Assembly (NCBI RefSeq): GCF_029784155.1 | Contig: NC_073693.1 | Coordinates: forward strand, 233,730,016-233,794,015 | From: Uranotaenia lowii | Lineage: Eukaryota; Arthropoda; Insecta; Diptera; Culicidae | Reading direction: 5' to 3' | DNA length: 64,000 nucleotides | Shown: in pieces, positions 37,960 through 48,448 of the stretch | How the letters are laid out: the number at the start of each line of letters is the position of its first letter | How positions within the stretch are numbered: position 1 is the stretch's first letter | Made by a program: the position numbers and the translations under genes | The notes under the pieces: generated by a model | The model's input: the letters and a program-made list of their open reading frames with translations, nothing else | Told to the model about the DNA's origin: nothing | Databases searched by the model: none

Positions 37960-38314
37960 ATTCCATTGTTCACCGAACGACTCATTCAATGTCTAGCCAC
38001 CGACTAGGAGATCTAAACACACGAGTGAAAGACCCGAAGAGTCGAAGAATCCAATGTGATTTACTAGATCCCATATAGAGAGCCCTGTTCATGCGTATAC
38101 CTACATTGGACGCACCAAGAATACGCTTGACCAACGACTCTCAGGACATCGTAGCAACATGAAAACACTAGGGACAAGAAATATCAATAACATCATGGTA
38201 ACCATTAGACAGAAAAAGAAAAACAACACAGCTCTCATAGAACACAGTTTAGTGGCAGGACACACATTTAACCTTAGCCAGACTATCGTCAAAGATACCG
38301 TCACTTCAAGATAA
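37960..38314 (+). pseudogene. GIY-YIG endonuclease remnant of a second Penelope-like element
   Basis: After a degenerate linker (HTNTRVKDPKSRR-like text in another frame) the frame from about 38090 reads AYTYIGRTKNTLDQRLSGHRS. This has the second half of the GIY-YIG motif and the conserved arginine helix, followed by ALIEHSLVAGHTFNL. The RT part is missing. It differs from the copy at 330-2831, so it represents another lineage. The hAT element at 36144-37944 sits directly upstream. Confidence 0.75.
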
Positions 38315-38722
38315 AGAAGTGGGCTTTCCCGCGAACATAAATTCTTCTATATGGATATTCGATGTTCGCAACGCCATCTAAAGAGTTGGGGCAACAAAAC
38401 TCACCCATGTTACTAAGAATACCAAAGTGTGTCTTGGGAAAACAAATCGCATTTAAAGTTATTATGGTTGGCAGTCAGTACAATAGCGACATCTACATGC
38501 TTTACAAGCTGAAGAATATTTTTGATTATTTCGTTGAGTTAATTGAAAATCTGTTAATCAATTAAATTGAAATAAGATTGTCTGGATTAAAAACTATCAT
38601 TAAACTTTTTCGAAACTATCGTGGTTTAAAGAAAAAGAAAAGTATTTTATTTTAGTAAATTTTGAATAAGGCTAAAAATCATAAAATGATTGTCCGGTTG
38701 TTTCTTCGTACAAAAGAACTAC

Positions 38723-38998
38723 CTACCCTTGGGAATGGTTGGATTTATTAAAAAAATCATTCTCTGAGAAATGATTCTCGCAGATTAAGTGGCGAGGCTT
38801 CATGTCTGGATTGCCGCTAAACTTTTTCCAGCACTCAAATGATCTGAAATGTTCGAGATCATTCAATGTAACCAAATCTTATCAATTTTGAAAATAGAAC
38901 ACTTACCTGCCTTTACCAGATGCACGAAAGAATGTTTTCTTTGCTATTCCGGATTTGGAAGCAAAACATCCAAAAACTGCACAGTTTTTGCGGCCCAT
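38723..38998 (-). CDS. THAP-domain protein, two exons (partial or very short gene)
   Basis: Minus strand: ATG 38998-38996 opens exon 1 (to 38907), MGRKNCAVFGCFASKSGIAK..., with the first two zinc ligands C6 and C11. Donor GGCAG|GTAAGT and acceptor TTTCAG| frame a 63-nt intron (38906-38844). Spliced in phase, exon 2 gives SFECWKKFSGNPDMKPRHLI then CENHFSENDF, supplying the invariant W, the C-x2-H ligands and the closing F. This is a complete THAP zinc finger (C-x4-C-xn-C-x2-H), a sequence-specific DNA-binding fold. Read on, exon 2 stops at TAG 38725-38723; a possible donor CCAAGG|GTAGGT just before could lead to a further exon. THAP domains also head P-element transposases, so it may be a host regulator or a transposon-derived gene. 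Confidence 0.75.
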
Positions 38999-39317
38999 TT
39001 TGGTTGAATGACTTCTTGAAATTTATGCTACCAAAACGAATTCAAACACTTTGATTTTATTTTACCTTTTTTGAAGTTTACGTTATCAAAGACTCGAACT
39101 ATTAGGTAGTAAAGAGGGTGTACAAGCTATTTTCGCCGCCTGTTATGATACCCCCACTCAGAAGGGAGCAGCACTGAGCGTATAGAAAGGATTTTCGATA
39201 AGTTACATGGGTGTGCTATCGTATTGGATAAAAGCTTCAATTCAACTCTGAACTTTCCAGAGATGTGTCAGATTTTTTACACCACGAACACAGTTAGCTA
39301 ACGCACCGATGTAAACA
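38999..39317 (-). promoter_or_regulatory. possible leader and promoter of the THAP gene
   Basis: Upstream of the THAP start on the minus strand. It contains an initiator-like CTCAGTGCTGC around 39170-39180 and no frame of its own. It ends at the duplication of the neighbouring hAT element. Inference only. Confidence 0.25.
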
Positions 39318-39325
39318 ATCTTAAC

Positions 39326-41084
39326 TAGAGATGTACCTTATATTGACCTTTTCAAATGAATACTCGGCCGAATATTTGGTCGAATTTTCCATTGAGTTCT
39401 AAATAAAAAAAACCAAAAGCGATTATTTCATTTTCCTTCTGATACCCCTCCTGATACCTCCCCTTTCTCTGATTTTCGAAATGTCACCAATAACTGAAAG
39501 GACATCAGATGTCTTGTCGCATCTGGAGCGTTAATTACCAAAGAGATTTGATTCCTATAAGTCTGGGACAAAACATGTCGAAACAGGTGCCAAGCAAATA
39601 GCAATTGCACATTTGATATTGATTTAGACGAAGTCGAATTTGAGCTAGATATCTTTAAAATAGTTGCTAAAAAGAACTTTGATCTTTAACCTAAAGCATA
39701 CCATACTTTCTACCACACACATCTACATGGTCGGGAAACACAAGACGATTTTTTTTAAAATTCGTAAAAAACAATGAAAAATCTGAAAAAGTCTAGGCAA
39801 TATTCTAAAACATACTATTATAAAAAGAAAGAATTATTTGAAATTTAAAGTTTTTATTGAATTACAGCAGCAGTGTTAAAATTGTATCTGGGAATAAAAT
39901 AAAAATTTGTGTTCATTTTGAAATATTTTAAAATCGTTTTCGAATACAAAATATAAAAAACTTTAAAGAAATTTTTTTTTGTAGAGAAATCTCTGGGTCG
40001 CAGTTGAAACATTTAAGGGGGGGGGGGTAGGGTCTAACGGGTATAAAAAAACACCATTTTCACGATTTTTTTCTAGAGCTATCGTTCAAACAAATGTATT
40101 CAAATTTTTTGCATTATACAAAGCACTGTTAAAAGAAAATTTAGTAATTTTTTCGAAGAAAAATATTGAAAAATGAGCCGGTGACGGAGCATTTTCGAGG
40201 ATGCCTTTTAGAAAACAGGATTTGCGGTGGACACTGTATCTCAGCACAGAATCATCTCAAGTCAAAAAATCAGAGCAAAATATTTTTAATAGATGTTTTT
40301 CTGGACCCCAACGTTTTTATTTAACTTAAAAATATTTTTATGAAATTTTTGTGGCTGTTTGAAGTAAAAACTACGATTTTTCACTTAAAAATCCGCCATT
40401 TTTCACCTCTAAAATCTCCCCAAAGTAAAAAAATCAAAAAAGAAAAACGTTGGGGTCTGGTATTTTATATGTAGAAAATATGTTCCAAATTTGAAAAGAA
40501 TCGGATAATTAGTTTTCAAATGACGATGTCCACGGACTTTAAAAATGTGCTTTCGAGAAAAACGCGTTTGAAGTTTCTGCTCTTGCTTTCTTGCAGTGTT
40601 AGATAGGAGGAGATAAAGGCCTATAACTTCTACAGTTTTGCTTCAATTGACTTGAAAATTTGACACAACATTCTTGAAATGTTTTACAATAAGAAAATAA
40701 AAAAATAAAAAAAATCGATTTTTTGAAAGTGTTAGACCCTACCCCCCCCCCCCTTAAAGAGAAATTTAAGGTTTTTCTTTGATTTGGAAAAAAAATTAAA
40801 AAAAAATCCGGAAAGTTTTAAACAATATCTGGGTATCTCGGCCTATATCAAGAAAATCGGCTATTAACGATAATCAAAGTATAAAGCGATATAGTGAAAG
40901 ATACACGGAAACCAGAAGTTTTTCATGATTGTGTAGCTTGTTCAACATTTCTTTCAGATATTTTATAAACTATCCAAAATCATTTAAAACAATATTAAAA
41001 ATTTGTTCAACTATTCGGTGAGCCGAATAGTCGGCTTAATGGATTTTGGGCGATGTTCAGCGCCGAATATTCGGTACATCTCTA
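39326..41084. mobile_element. 1.76-kb non-autonomous hAT element
   Basis: Exact 8-bp duplication ATCTTAAC (39318-39325, 41085-41092). The ends are TAGAGATGTACC and its complement GGTACATCTCTA, continuing at the right in CCGAATATTCGG-type words. It holds a nested TTAA element (40017-40753). No transposase was recognised in the remaining sequence. Confidence 0.9.
40017..40753. mobile_element. 737-bp TTAA MITE with G/C-tract ends
   Basis: It is flanked by TTAA (40013-40016, 40754-40757). The left end is a run of eleven G then TAGGGTCTAAC; the right end is its complement, GTTAGACCCTA followed by a C run. The inside is AT-rich and non-coding. It lies within the hAT element, so it is the younger insertion. 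Confidence 0.85.
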
Positions 41085-41395
41085 ATCTTAACACTATCTT
41101 TACCTGAGTATTAGATAAATAACACAAACACAATTTAAAAAAATCAAATGTCTAAAAATACTGAATTCCACGAAAAACCGAATGTTAAAAATACCGATAG
41201 CCAAAAATCACCGACGATTTTATAACACTTTGTTCAACAAAATTATAAATTTAACTATATTTACAGTGGAATCCAACATAAAATAGACCGGAAAATACGC
41301 TTTTATTAAAGTATAGTAAGATTGACCATTTTGTAAGTAGGACTAAGAATAAGTTTTCAAGACACAAATCATTACACTTTTCAAACCACACAAAT

Positions 41396-41445
41396 TGTAT
41401 GATCTCTGATGAAGGTGTTACACGACACCGAAACGTAGGATTGAG
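41396..41445 (+). ncRNA. candidate hammerhead ribozyme with intact core
   Basis: CTGATGA (41406-41412) is followed by helix II GGTGT (41414-41418) / ACACC (41425-41429) with a short loop, then GAAA (41430-41433) and CGTA. Helix I can form from GATCT (41401-41405) and GGATT (41438-41442), including G-U pairs. Both conserved core blocks are exact. The very short helix III is as in ribozymes of Penelope-like elements. No RT follows nearby, so this may be a solo terminal repeat. Confidence 0.6.
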
Positions 41446-41519
41446 ATAAATTTTATAAGAAACTGAACTGATTTTCCGATAATAAATGCAACAAAACATA
41501 CAATCGAAAACTCAACATG

Positions 41520-42890
41520 AACATTTTTTTAAGAAGATTAGCGAGCTGAAGCTCCAAGAAAGCTGGGATTCCTGAAGAACCATCCTCGACGAGAAAATGG
41601 CAGCCCTGAGAGTAAGAAAAAGATTTGACATGCGATTTAAGACTGAGTCAAACCCTGGGTTCTTAAAAGCTTCGTTTTAGTTCAATACTCATCCATGATT
41701 TTTTGCAGAATTTTTAAGTACCGTTTATATGAGTATTTTTTTCCAGGAATTTAACATCATGGTCATCCCAAGGTTTGAGGAATTAAAAAATGACCACAAA
41801 TCGACTCAGTCTAATGCGATAAGCTTGCCTACAGGTCACAGAAATTCTATTCTGTCATAGAGGGTACTCATCGTGAAGAATGATGGTCGCTTCAAGGCTT
41901 GATTGGCTGCAAATATGTTTTCCAATGACCTATACTGCACATTTATGGATACTTCTCTCCTGTTGCCAAGATGGAGAGTGTGCGGATGTCTTGGCATCGA
42001 CTACGATTTCAATACGGTTGTTCACCAAATCGATTCCAAAACTGCATTCCGTTTTTTTCACGCTGTAACTATCGATTTGCTTAAGATAAAATACTTTTTC
42101 TCCAATTCACTCGGTCCATGGTAACCGTTCTCCAACTTCTTGAGCTTCCCACATACGCCAGATCACGCTCCACTTGGTCTAATCACTGCGGTTAACGCAC
42201 TTAGTAAATACTTGGCCATTTCGGGGATGAACATTGACAAGAGCTGAAGCGTTTTCTGCGAGATGCGACCGGTATGGTGAAAAGATGGAAGAAAACTGAA
42301 ACACTCATCCGATACAGATTTAGCCAAAGATCGAGATAAACACTCATTTATCCACTGCAGAAGCTGTTTTTTTTTATTATGATACAACCTTTGTTAATTT
42401 GCTGATGACAAGTGAAGATGATGAGGATAACTCATAGACGTGATCTCAGAATCTCGTATCTGTAGAAAATTTGTTTCAAACGGTTGTCCATAAATGCAGA
42501 ATTTACCATGCATAATTTACCATGGGATTGAGACGAAAATTCATATACGAAAGTTATTTTTTGAAGTTTTTAATCCCTGATTAACGTTTTGAAATTTTAG
42601 GGATCGTCCATATTAAAAGATCAATATTTTGAAAAAAATGCTTAGTTATGTCTGAGCCTATATAAATAATTTCTCTTTATAGACTCGCTTATAAGGATTG
42701 AAACTCTATGCTTCAAAAATTCTTTCAAATATTTCTTCAAATTTGTGTTTTTCAATCAGACGTCTAAACTGAATTGCAAAACTGTCGATTAACTGCTACG
42801 CTCGGCGTAGAAATGCTTTTTCATGTGTCTTGTTTTCTTGTTGACCTAACAACAATTCGTTGGACGAGTGACAATAAGTAGCTCCATACT
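41520..42890. other. no firm gene; decayed coding-like and Helitron-like scraps
   Basis: Frames around 41880-42124 (for example GIDYDFNTVVHQIDSKTAFR) look weakly protein-like but match nothing I recognise. At 42530-42690, GGGATCGTCCATATT and TTTATAGACTC words resemble the inside of the Helitron at 4587-5895. Confidence 0.25.
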
Positions 42891-42899
42891 CGAAACATT

Positions 42900-43665
42900 C
42901 GGCGTTTTACCCCGCCCTACCCCGATTACGCTCTATACCCGAAAATGCTTACCATAGCATGCTTCCCTGTGCCGATATGTGTTTTTGAGCCAGTAGGTAC
43001 CTACTCTATGGCACACGGCATTCATTGGAATAAATAAATAAATAGATGTGATAAATATTATGTGAGGCAGCACAAGTTATATTGGGTTCGCCGTTTTCCT
43101 GTGTTCGACAAAGTGTGGATCCTATGCCATGACGTCGTCGTCGTGTACGAATATGAGTGTAAGTATGTATGAAGAAGGAGCCAGAACGTAGAAGTTTGAA
43201 AATGTACGTCGTACAAGTTATAGGGAACATACAATAAATACGAAGTAGTTCAACTCAGCTCGGCTCGGCCACATCGCTAACTAGAGAGTATGTATTCATT
43301 TTTGCTGTGCTGTGGCAAGTTCTCGAAAGCAGCTGGCCAAGACAAAGCACACGACTAGGACGGTACCTAGAAGAACAACTCGAAGGGACATCAGCCGTCG
43401 TCGTCAGCCGGGGTTTGGTTTTGCCGCCTTCGCCTTTCTTCCAAACAACTTCTCTCAGCTGAGCTGAGGTCGAGTCACAACAACTACAACAACAAGACTC
43501 TGTTTGTTCTGTTATCGGATGGATTAATTTGACTGTAAGATAATTAGACTAACAAGCTAGGCAACGGCGGCTTGGCACGATATTGGTTTGGAACCGGAAC
43601 AGTAGGTAGTAGTCTTCGGGGAACGATTAAGACGTAGATGTTAGGGTGTACGTACAAACAATGTC
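42900..43665. promoter_or_regulatory. GC-richer island
   Basis: Contains GTAGGTACCTACT-like words, GACGTCGTCGTCGTGTACG and a donor-like ATGAGT|GTAAGT near 43158, preceded by an ATG at 43129 that gives only ten codons. Possibly a regulatory segment or leader exon; not proven. Confidence 0.25.
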
Positions 43666-44034
43666 ACGATCAAGGTGGAAATAGAAAACTTTTTCCATAT
43701 CACTATCCGTATGCGGAAATTTTTAAGCTTTTTTTAGTAGATAGCTCCAAGAAAGGAATGAATTTCCAATTTCAACAGATCTTTGAATTATTGATTGATT
43801 TACTTTTTTAACAAACGAATCGAAATGTGTCATCCGTGACTAGTCAAAATTATTGGTAAAAATCGCAGCATTTATAAAAATACAATACAAATACATGTCT
43901 AGCTTAACTTAGCTTAGCTTGGTTGACTACTCATATCCATCTTAAATCATTGAACTTGAAATGCTTCAGTTACAGGTTTTTTTTAAATCGATTCTAGAGG
44001 AACTTCGTATTTTTTACATTATTTTCAAACTATA

Positions 44035-44270
44035 CATTTCGAATTCCATGATCGCTGGCGTGGCTAAGCAGATTAAGTTCCACGTCGCCAATGGTTGCTA
44101 CTCCGTGATTAATCGAGGCCATCAATTTTGCACAAAGTCCAAAAGAATGGTGCTTGGGATTAGTAGTCATTCTCATTGCACAAAACTGATGCTCTCCCTT
44201 TTTTTATATGATTTATATGATTAATAACGGCGCCGGCCACGTCCTAGTAGTCAATGGGGAAAAAGGAAGG
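44035..44270 (+). repeat. mosaic repeat, copy A (modules P + R)
   Basis: Module P (44035-44093) holds GATCGCTGGCGTGGCTAAGC, with a tRNA A-box-like TGGCTAAG. Module R (44091-44270) runs from GGTTGCTACTCCGTGATTAA to AACGGCGCCGGCCACGTCCT. P recurs inverted at 56023-56083 and R inverted at 53556-53735. The reading frame across it is probably incidental. Confidence 0.65.
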
Positions 44271-44374
44271 ATTGTTAGTAAGATACTATTTAAGTTTAAC
44301 TAGCAACCTCTCGCTCTTGCACTCCAAAAAAAAAAAATTGAAATTGTCAGAGCCAGACATAAGCTAGTATCACA

Positions 44375-44590
44375 AACTATGGAAACCGTCTATACGTCTG
44401 CGAATCCATATTCAAGTATCCAAGGAAGGGGTTGTGTTAGTTGGTGAAAGGTAGAGATCAGGATCCATTTTGGTAAATGGTGCGATCATGAGTTTCCTAC
44501 ACCTCCTTTGCTCCTAGACATTTCCTAAGGAAACTCTTATTTCTATGAGGCATTTCATAAACGTCCAAAAAAAATGGATCGAGTAGAATA
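44375..44590 (+). repeat. dispersed repeat, partner of 51450-51645
   Basis: Starts near GTCTATACGTCTGCGAATCC and includes TCCAAGGAAGGG, AAATGGTGCGA and CCTACACCTCCT. The minus strand at 51645-51450 has the same blocks in order. Family unknown. Confidence 0.6.
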
Positions 44591-44599
44591 TTGAAGGCA

Positions 44600-46730
44600 A
44601 ATCAATAAGATCCAAATTTCTTCCTTGATAAACTAGCTCTTTTTCCTAAACGTGATCCCTGTTGAAGCAAAGAGTTTGCGAAAGGGCTTTAATGGTTGAA
44701 GACAGAAAGCAACTTAAAATGACACAAATTTTTCCAAATTCTTTTTCTATGAATATTGCCTTTTTGAAAACTCTTTGATTCTTTACTCTCTGTTGCCTAA
44801 CATTTTAAATGATCAAAAATGTTTGGTATAAAATTCCAAAATGTTAAAGATTTTCCATTGCATTTTTTATCAGTCAAACAAATGTTTCAAATATGTTAAG
44901 TTTATTTGTAACAAATTCTATCAGAAATAATAAAAACATGATAAAGAAAACCAATTTCAGTGTATCCCTGTTTATAATCATGCACTATTTGATTTTAAAA
45001 CTTTAAACGAAAGTATTTTGAATGGATTCATAATTAATTTATTTTCGAAAGGTTATCTTATCAATTGATATGTATTTCATTTAGCATTATTTCTGCAATG
45101 GAAATTTTTGAAAACATCTTTAGTTGTCTCTCACCAGAAATTAACCCTTCGTTTCATAAAGTAACAAATTTGCAACAATTAATGTATGGAAAAAGTGAAA
45201 AATCGTATTTTATTTTAATTTTTTTTCTCGATGTACTCATCATTTCCAACTTTAAAAAATGATTTTTAAAGAAAAATAAAAAAATCATAAATGAAGGGTT
45301 AATAAAAACTTTTATTTTCTATTTTTGCACTCTTACGGTTTCCTAGTCAATCGTCTACATTAGTTGAGAAGTAGGAAACAATGACAAGATGAGTCTATTA
45401 TATTTTAGAATTATATATTTTCTTGAAATGTTAATGTAACCCTTTTGAATTCATTTTTCCAAAAAAGAAACATTAAAACAAAGAATGACTGATGTCATAA
45501 TAACTTTCCTATAATCTACAACAAGCTATAAACCATTTAAAAAAAATTTTTAGTGCACACTGAAATTGACAAAATTTTTCATGGTTTGAGTTGAAAACTT
45601 TAAAAATTTTCCAAATCCAAATTTCAAACTTTTAAAGTTTTATTTATTCTATTCACAAATATGAAAAGTCAAAATTTTCAATTGCCTTTTGAATAAAAAA
45701 ATATATCAGTTACAATAATTTTTCAAATCTGTATTTTTAGAAAAATCTTCAGAAAAAAAATCCAGATTAAATTCGAAATTTTCAGTACACTGATTGACAC
45801 ATTTTTAATTTCTGAAGTTTCTAATACTTCAAATTTCTGAATTTATGTTGAACGTACATATGTTAATAATGTTTTAGTTTTGAAATTCTCAGGTTATCTA
45901 TTCAAGTTTTCAAAATTCCAAATAATTCCATAGTTTAAGAACATTTAGAGTTTCATCTTTTAAATTCTTTACTATCAACATTTTTAAAATTCAATTTTCA
46001 AAATACATTCAAGTATCTAACACTTCCAAATTTTCCCAACCTGAAATGATAAAATGTCCAGTGTTCAATTTATAATTTTCTTTAAATATTTCTTATCCAA
46101 ATAAGAAATAGGAAAATTTTACTGCAGTTAAGTTTTAAAATGAAGATTTCAATAAATTATCAATTTTTTATGTTTCCTGCCTGATATATTAAAATCTATT
46201 TTTTTATTGTTATCTTTTCTTTTGAACCGCACACTGGTATTTTCGTATTCAATGAAGTTAGCTTGAAAATTGCAAATGAAAATATTAATAGAAATAATAT
46301 ATTGCATTGCTCACTGCTCGCTGGTTGCTTATTTGAAATCTCTCAATTTCACTGTTTTCCCGAATAAAATCGTTATTTAAATAAACCGCGAAACTAGAAC
46401 TTCTATCAACGAATTGCAATTACACATGAAAAGCCGGAAAGAAGATAGTTTGGAATAAAAAACAATGTCCAAATCCATCCATCCAAATCCAATGTGACCA
46501 AAACGTTCTTTTTATCTTTCCCTTCGAGTTGGCTCTCAGTTCACTTTGATGCAAGGCATTTTGGCTATTTCTACTGCCTGCAACATTGATTTTTTCAATA
46601 AAATCTCTAAAAATTGGAAATTCCCTGATTTTCATAGGGTAGGTAGTTTAACATGTTTTGTATGCGTTACAACAGATAACTCAATTTTTTTCAACTTTGC
46701 GTTCAAATTGGTCTGGTCGAATCCTGCTCG
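44600..46730. other. AT-rich filler around a short MITE
   Basis: Outside the MITE at 45145-45298 there are only degenerate AAATTTTCAAATTTC-type words (45560-46120) and no supported gene. Confidence 0.3.
45145..45298. mobile_element. 154-bp TTAA MITE
   Basis: Flanked by TTAA (45141-45144, 45299-45302), with ends CCCTTCGTTTCATAA and, reverse-complemented, CCCTTCATTTATGAT. The TTAA target and CCCTT ends suggest mobilisation by a piggyBac-type transposase. Non-coding. Confidence 0.75.
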
Positions 46731-46733
46731 AAT

Positions 46734-47240
46734 ATGCTTATTCTCTATTTATTTTGTTATATCATTTTGAGGGCAAATTTAAAATCAGGAACGAATGATG
46801 TAAATGTACTATCTGTAGTACCTATCTCTCTCTCGAACTATTTATTAAGTTTACAAATAGTTTCCTGTTTTCCGGCGATCTTACGCCGTTGTTATAAAAA
46901 AGGGGTTATTGAGAAAGCGATTTTCAAAAAAGAAACTGAAAAACTACAGACCACATCTGCTGTTGGAAGGCTACATAAAAAGATACAAACAGCTGCACTT
47001 CAACAAGCAAAAATATGCCACAGAAAAGTAATAAAAATTAATATGTACTTAGCTCCGGTATTTTCACAGCTGAATCAAAGTTTCTCCAACAACCACCGGA
47101 ATCAGCCAAGAAACCAGCTTAAGCATCGATTTCCTAAAATTCAGAGGGCCTTTTGGCTTCCTTATTGGTCGCTTTGGTATCACAACTGGGTTCTTCCGTA
47201 CCGAAATAACGTTTTACACTTGATTTTTAATAAACTTTGA
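46734..47240 (+). CDS. unrecognised 168-codon open frame
   Basis: The longest uninterrupted frame apart from the retroelement. A hydrophobic N-terminus is followed by a lysine-rich middle (KKGVIEKAIFKKETEK) and a tail with WLPYWSLWYHNW. No family is recognised. Codon use is AT-rich like the surroundings and the start is arbitrary, so it may be chance or a decayed element frame. Confidence 0.15.
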   Translation: MLILYLFCYIILRANLKSGTNDVNVLSVVPISLSNYLLSLQIVSCFPAILRRCYKKGVIEKAIFKKETEKLQTTSAVGRLHKKIQTAALQQAKICHRKVIKINMYLAPVFSQLNQSFSNNHRNQPRNQLKHRFPKIQRAFWLPYWSLWYHNWVLPYRNNVLHLIFNKL

Positions 47241-47904
47241 AACTTTGTCACAAGCTTGAAATTGAGAGCTTGAAAAAAACACGTCAGTTTCCAGTCGCAG
47301 ACTGCTAAGATCTCTCTACAATACAAATACATGTCTATTAGATTAATATAAAATTAGGGTTATGTTCCTGAATCAAAACCTTGTCAATTGAAATCGTTCC
47401 TCGGCCAGCTGGAAAGCACTATGCCTAATTTCAACTCATTTCGGTTACTTTAAGGGGTCGCTAAATGAGGCTCAAGTTTGTATGGAAATTCGACATCATT
47501 TGTTCTAGCGAAGCTGCAAAATTCCCTTTTTTGCCTCTAACACATGCACCGATTGCTCAACAAAAGTGATCTTCTTTATCTAGAAATAATGAAAAAAAAA
47601 CAATAAATAGTAGTAAATTGCACGAAAGCTTGTATGCAACAAAACTGTATACTATATCCACAGACAAACTATATCATTGCACAAAACTTATCAATCATGT
47701 AATTTTTTATCGAAAAATTTAATTAAATCAAATTCGATAAAACTCCCATTTATCACAGTTTGTTTCTTTCGGATATTTGATAAATTTTTCGAAATTTCCA
47801 TAAAATACTACAAAGTTTAATTAGGTAATCATCCGTGTTTTTATTTGGAAATGTCGAACAAAAGAAGAAATTAATATTTGTTCCGGCATAATTTATACCA
47901 AAGT

Positions 47905-47992
47905 TTAAAAAAAAAGTGAGAATCGAACCCAATGTAACATTCTTATATCGAATTGCCAATCCGATAATTTAACCAGTACATCCACTGAGTCT
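47905..47992 (-). tRNA. tRNA-like sequence: tRNA pseudogene or SINE head
   Basis: On the minus strand: A-box-like GTGGATGTACTGGTT (47985-47971), then a near-consensus B-box GGTTCGATTCT (47929-47919) about 41 nt later, then nine T (47915-47907) as a Pol III terminator. The T-loop TTCGATT has a mostly paired stem, but the acceptor stem is poor. This fits a decayed tRNA or a tRNA-derived SINE head rather than a functional tRNA. Confidence 0.45.
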
Positions 47993-47999
47993 GTTAGCA

Positions 48000-48448
48000 A
48001 ATGACGGTTTATTGTCCTAGTCTGTTGCCACGCCTGATTACCAAAAAAACGAGAAACTATTTTCTATTGCCGGCTTACCGGTCATCTTAGCGGATGGTTG
48101 TTTATCGGGGGTTGGAAACAAAGAAGTTTTTTTTTCTCATGCCGGTTTACATACTCACACATCGCTAGGTACATCCTTTAACAATATCCTTGCTAGCTTA
48201 TTGTTTTCATCCTGCTTTGTCTTGTGATGGGATATGGGATATGTTTTGTTCAGTTTCTTTCAGACATTTGCAATACGGTTGCGCTGGGAGGATAATGCCG
48301 GCAATTAGAAAGCTTGTGGGTGCCGGTTCGGCATAAAATCTCATGCCGATAATTCCACCACCAAGGAAGGTCATTATTGGAGTAGAGTCTGATTTGTGGC
48401 TGTATAAATAGTAAGCAATCCGTCGCGACTTTGACCGTTTCTCGATAA
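48000..48448. other. spacer with TATAAATA motif
   Basis: Mixed composition with ATGCCGGTT words and a TATAAATA at about 48401, some 45 bp before the Helitron. No coding frame. Confidence 0.25.

Noticed and set aside
43129..43158. Ten-codon exon MTSSSCTNMS before GTAAGT
   Set aside because: Too short to separate from chance; mentioned only in the island entry.
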